From: Paracoccaceae bacterium
Lineage (GTDB): Bacteria > Pseudomonadota > Alphaproteobacteria > Rhodobacterales > Rhodobacteraceae
Reading direction: 5' to 3'
Length of the DNA stretch: 42,581 bases
Assembly: GCA_024304855.1 (NCBI GenBank)
Contig: JAMWZG010000008.1
Location: 1 to 42,581 of the forward strand
The notes beneath the pieces were generated by a model, which was given only the letters and a program-made list of their open reading frames with translations, did not search any database and had not been told where the DNA came from. Made by a program: the position numbers and the translations under genes. Shown piece by piece: positions 41,905 through 42,581 of the stretch (the stretch's first letter is position 1; each line of letters begins with the position of its first letter).

Positions 41905-42581
41905 ATGCCCCTGATCGGTTATGCCCGCGTATCGACCGAAGATCAGACCCCCCTGCCCCAGTCGCAGGCCCTGAAATCCGCGGGTTGCGCCGAGATCCAT
42001 GAAGAACAGGCCTCGGGCGGCAATCGTGCGCGACCGGTGCTTGCGCGGGTGTTAGAACGCATCGGCAAAGGCGACACGCTGGTCGTCGTGCGAATCGACC
42101 GCCTCGCGCGATCCCTGTCGCATCTGCTGGAGGTGATCGAGCGGCTGGAGGCGAAGGGAGCCTTCTTCCGCTCGCTGACCGATCCGATCGATACGTCCTC
42201 CCCGCAGGGCAAGTTCACGCTGCAGGTCCTAGGCGCCGCTGCGGAGTTCGAGCGCGCCTTGATCCGGGAACGCACCAAGGCGGGGCTGGCCTCTGCGCGC
42301 ACCAAGGGCCGCCTCGGCGGGAACCCGGGCTTACGCGCCCGTGATCCGGCGGCGCTGCGCAAGGTGCGGCTGGCGCGGCAGGACGGCTATATGGAGCGGC
42401 TGAACGAGACTGCCCAGGACTGGGTGCCCCATGTCCGCCGCCTGCGGCCCGAATTGGCTTGGGAAGACGTAGTGCGCATCATCAACGGCCCCTTGCCCGA
42501 GGCGCGTCGCTGGACCCAAAGCCGTCTCTTGCGCGCTGTGAAGGCCTATGTCCGCGACGGCTTCCTGCCTGCCGAGGTGCT
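41905..42581 (+). CDS. Serine recombinase (resolvase/invertase family), runs off right end
   Basis: From ATG 41905 the frame is open to the window end (225 codons), so the gene is partial at its 3' end. The N-terminal catalytic domain begins MPLIGYARVSTEDQ with the nucleophile Ser10 and continues with GDTLVVVRIDRLARSLSHLLE, LTDPIDTSSPQGKFTLQVLG and EFERALIRERTKAGLASART, all typical of Tn3-type resolvases and Pin-like invertases. The C-terminal part is longer than a simple HTH tail. It probably maintains a plasmid or transposon by resolving dimers or cointegrates. Confidence 0.88.
   Translation, partial: MPLIGYARVSTEDQTPLPQSQALKSAGCAEIHEEQASGGNRARPVLARVLERIGKGDTLVVVRIDRLARSLSHLLEVIERLEAKGAFFRSLTDPIDTSSPQGKFTLQVLGAAAEFERALIRERTKAGLASARTKGRLGGNPGLRARDPAALRKVRLARQDGYMERLNETAQDWVPHVRRLRPELAWEDVVRIINGPLPEARRWTQSRLLRAVKAYVRDGFLPAEV

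Noticed and set aside
1-42581. CRISPR arrays, tRNA and rRNA genes
   Set aside because: I saw no regularly spaced repeats and no tRNA- or rRNA-like sequence on either strand while reading; short or degenerate RNAs could be missed by eye.

Overview
The window looks like a piece of an accessory replicon, probably a plasmid or integrated plasmid segment, of an alphaproteobacterium of the Rhodobacteraceae type. The reasons are the high GC, several TRAP transporters, a secreted cysteine-rich small protein of the type found beside conjugation genes at the left edge, and a plasmid-type DUF1612/helix-turn-helix protein plus a serine recombinase at the right edge. These assignments come from reading the translated sequence and remembered family motifs; no database search was run.

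Layout. (1) 1-680: a partial small secreted protein and a small conserved protein. (2) 1001-13707: catabolic cluster A. A three-gene biotin carboxylase (carboxyltransferase, biotin carboxylase, biotin carrier) runs leftward. Divergent to it are a DctP/DctQ/DctM TRAP transporter, an isochorismatase-type amidohydrolase and an aldehyde dehydrogenase. Then come a 3-hydroxyacyl-CoA-dehydrogenase-type enzyme (leftward), a class III CoA-transferase, a short citryl-CoA-lyase-like protein and an IclR regulator. The substrate is unknown. (3) 13711-27255: a phthalate-type cluster. It holds a decayed Rieske oxygenase copy, the FMN/2Fe-2S reductase, dihydrodiol dehydrogenase, 4,5-dihydroxyphthalate decarboxylase, a small unknown protein, a second aldehyde dehydrogenase (close paralogue of the one in cluster A), a ThDP-dependent decarboxylase-like enzyme, a MarR regulator, a TAXI-TRAP transporter, a small membrane protein and the intact Rieske oxygenase. 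The expected route is phthalate to its 4,5-cis-dihydrodiol, to 4,5-dihydroxyphthalate, to protocatechuate. No protocatechuate ring-cleavage gene is present. (4) 27352-30283: a DMT exporter, a tandem universal stress protein and an IS630-type element inserted exactly in its stop codon. (5) 30798-40376: two efflux systems, TetR-MFP-RND and MarR-EmrA(frameshifted)-EmrB, with a second TetR gene between them and a UspA gene divergent from the MarR gene. (6) 40611-42581: the DUF1612/HTH gene and a serine recombinase that runs off the end.

Regulation is the most informative non-coding content. Two copies of GATTTC-N8-GAAATC lie in the two divergent or leader regions of cluster A and are good candidates for the IclR operator. 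A second motif, ACTTAG-RTA-KCTAA, recurs at the reductase, TAXI-TRAP and oxygenase promoters of the phthalate cluster, lying just downstream of a perfect TTGACA at two of them, and is a good candidate for the MarR operator. One copy, sharing 12 identical bases with the oxygenase promoter copy, is in the cluster A TRAP promoter only about 50 bp from an IclR-type site. With the duplicated aldehyde dehydrogenase, this suggests that the two clusters are co-regulated and metabolically related.

Decay and mobility are visible in several places: a Rieske oxygenase pseudogene with five nonsense codons and an in-frame deletion, an IS630 transposase with both a homopolymer frameshift and a nonsense codon, a one-base frameshift in emrA, and unrecognised remnants at 681-1000 and 30284-30797.
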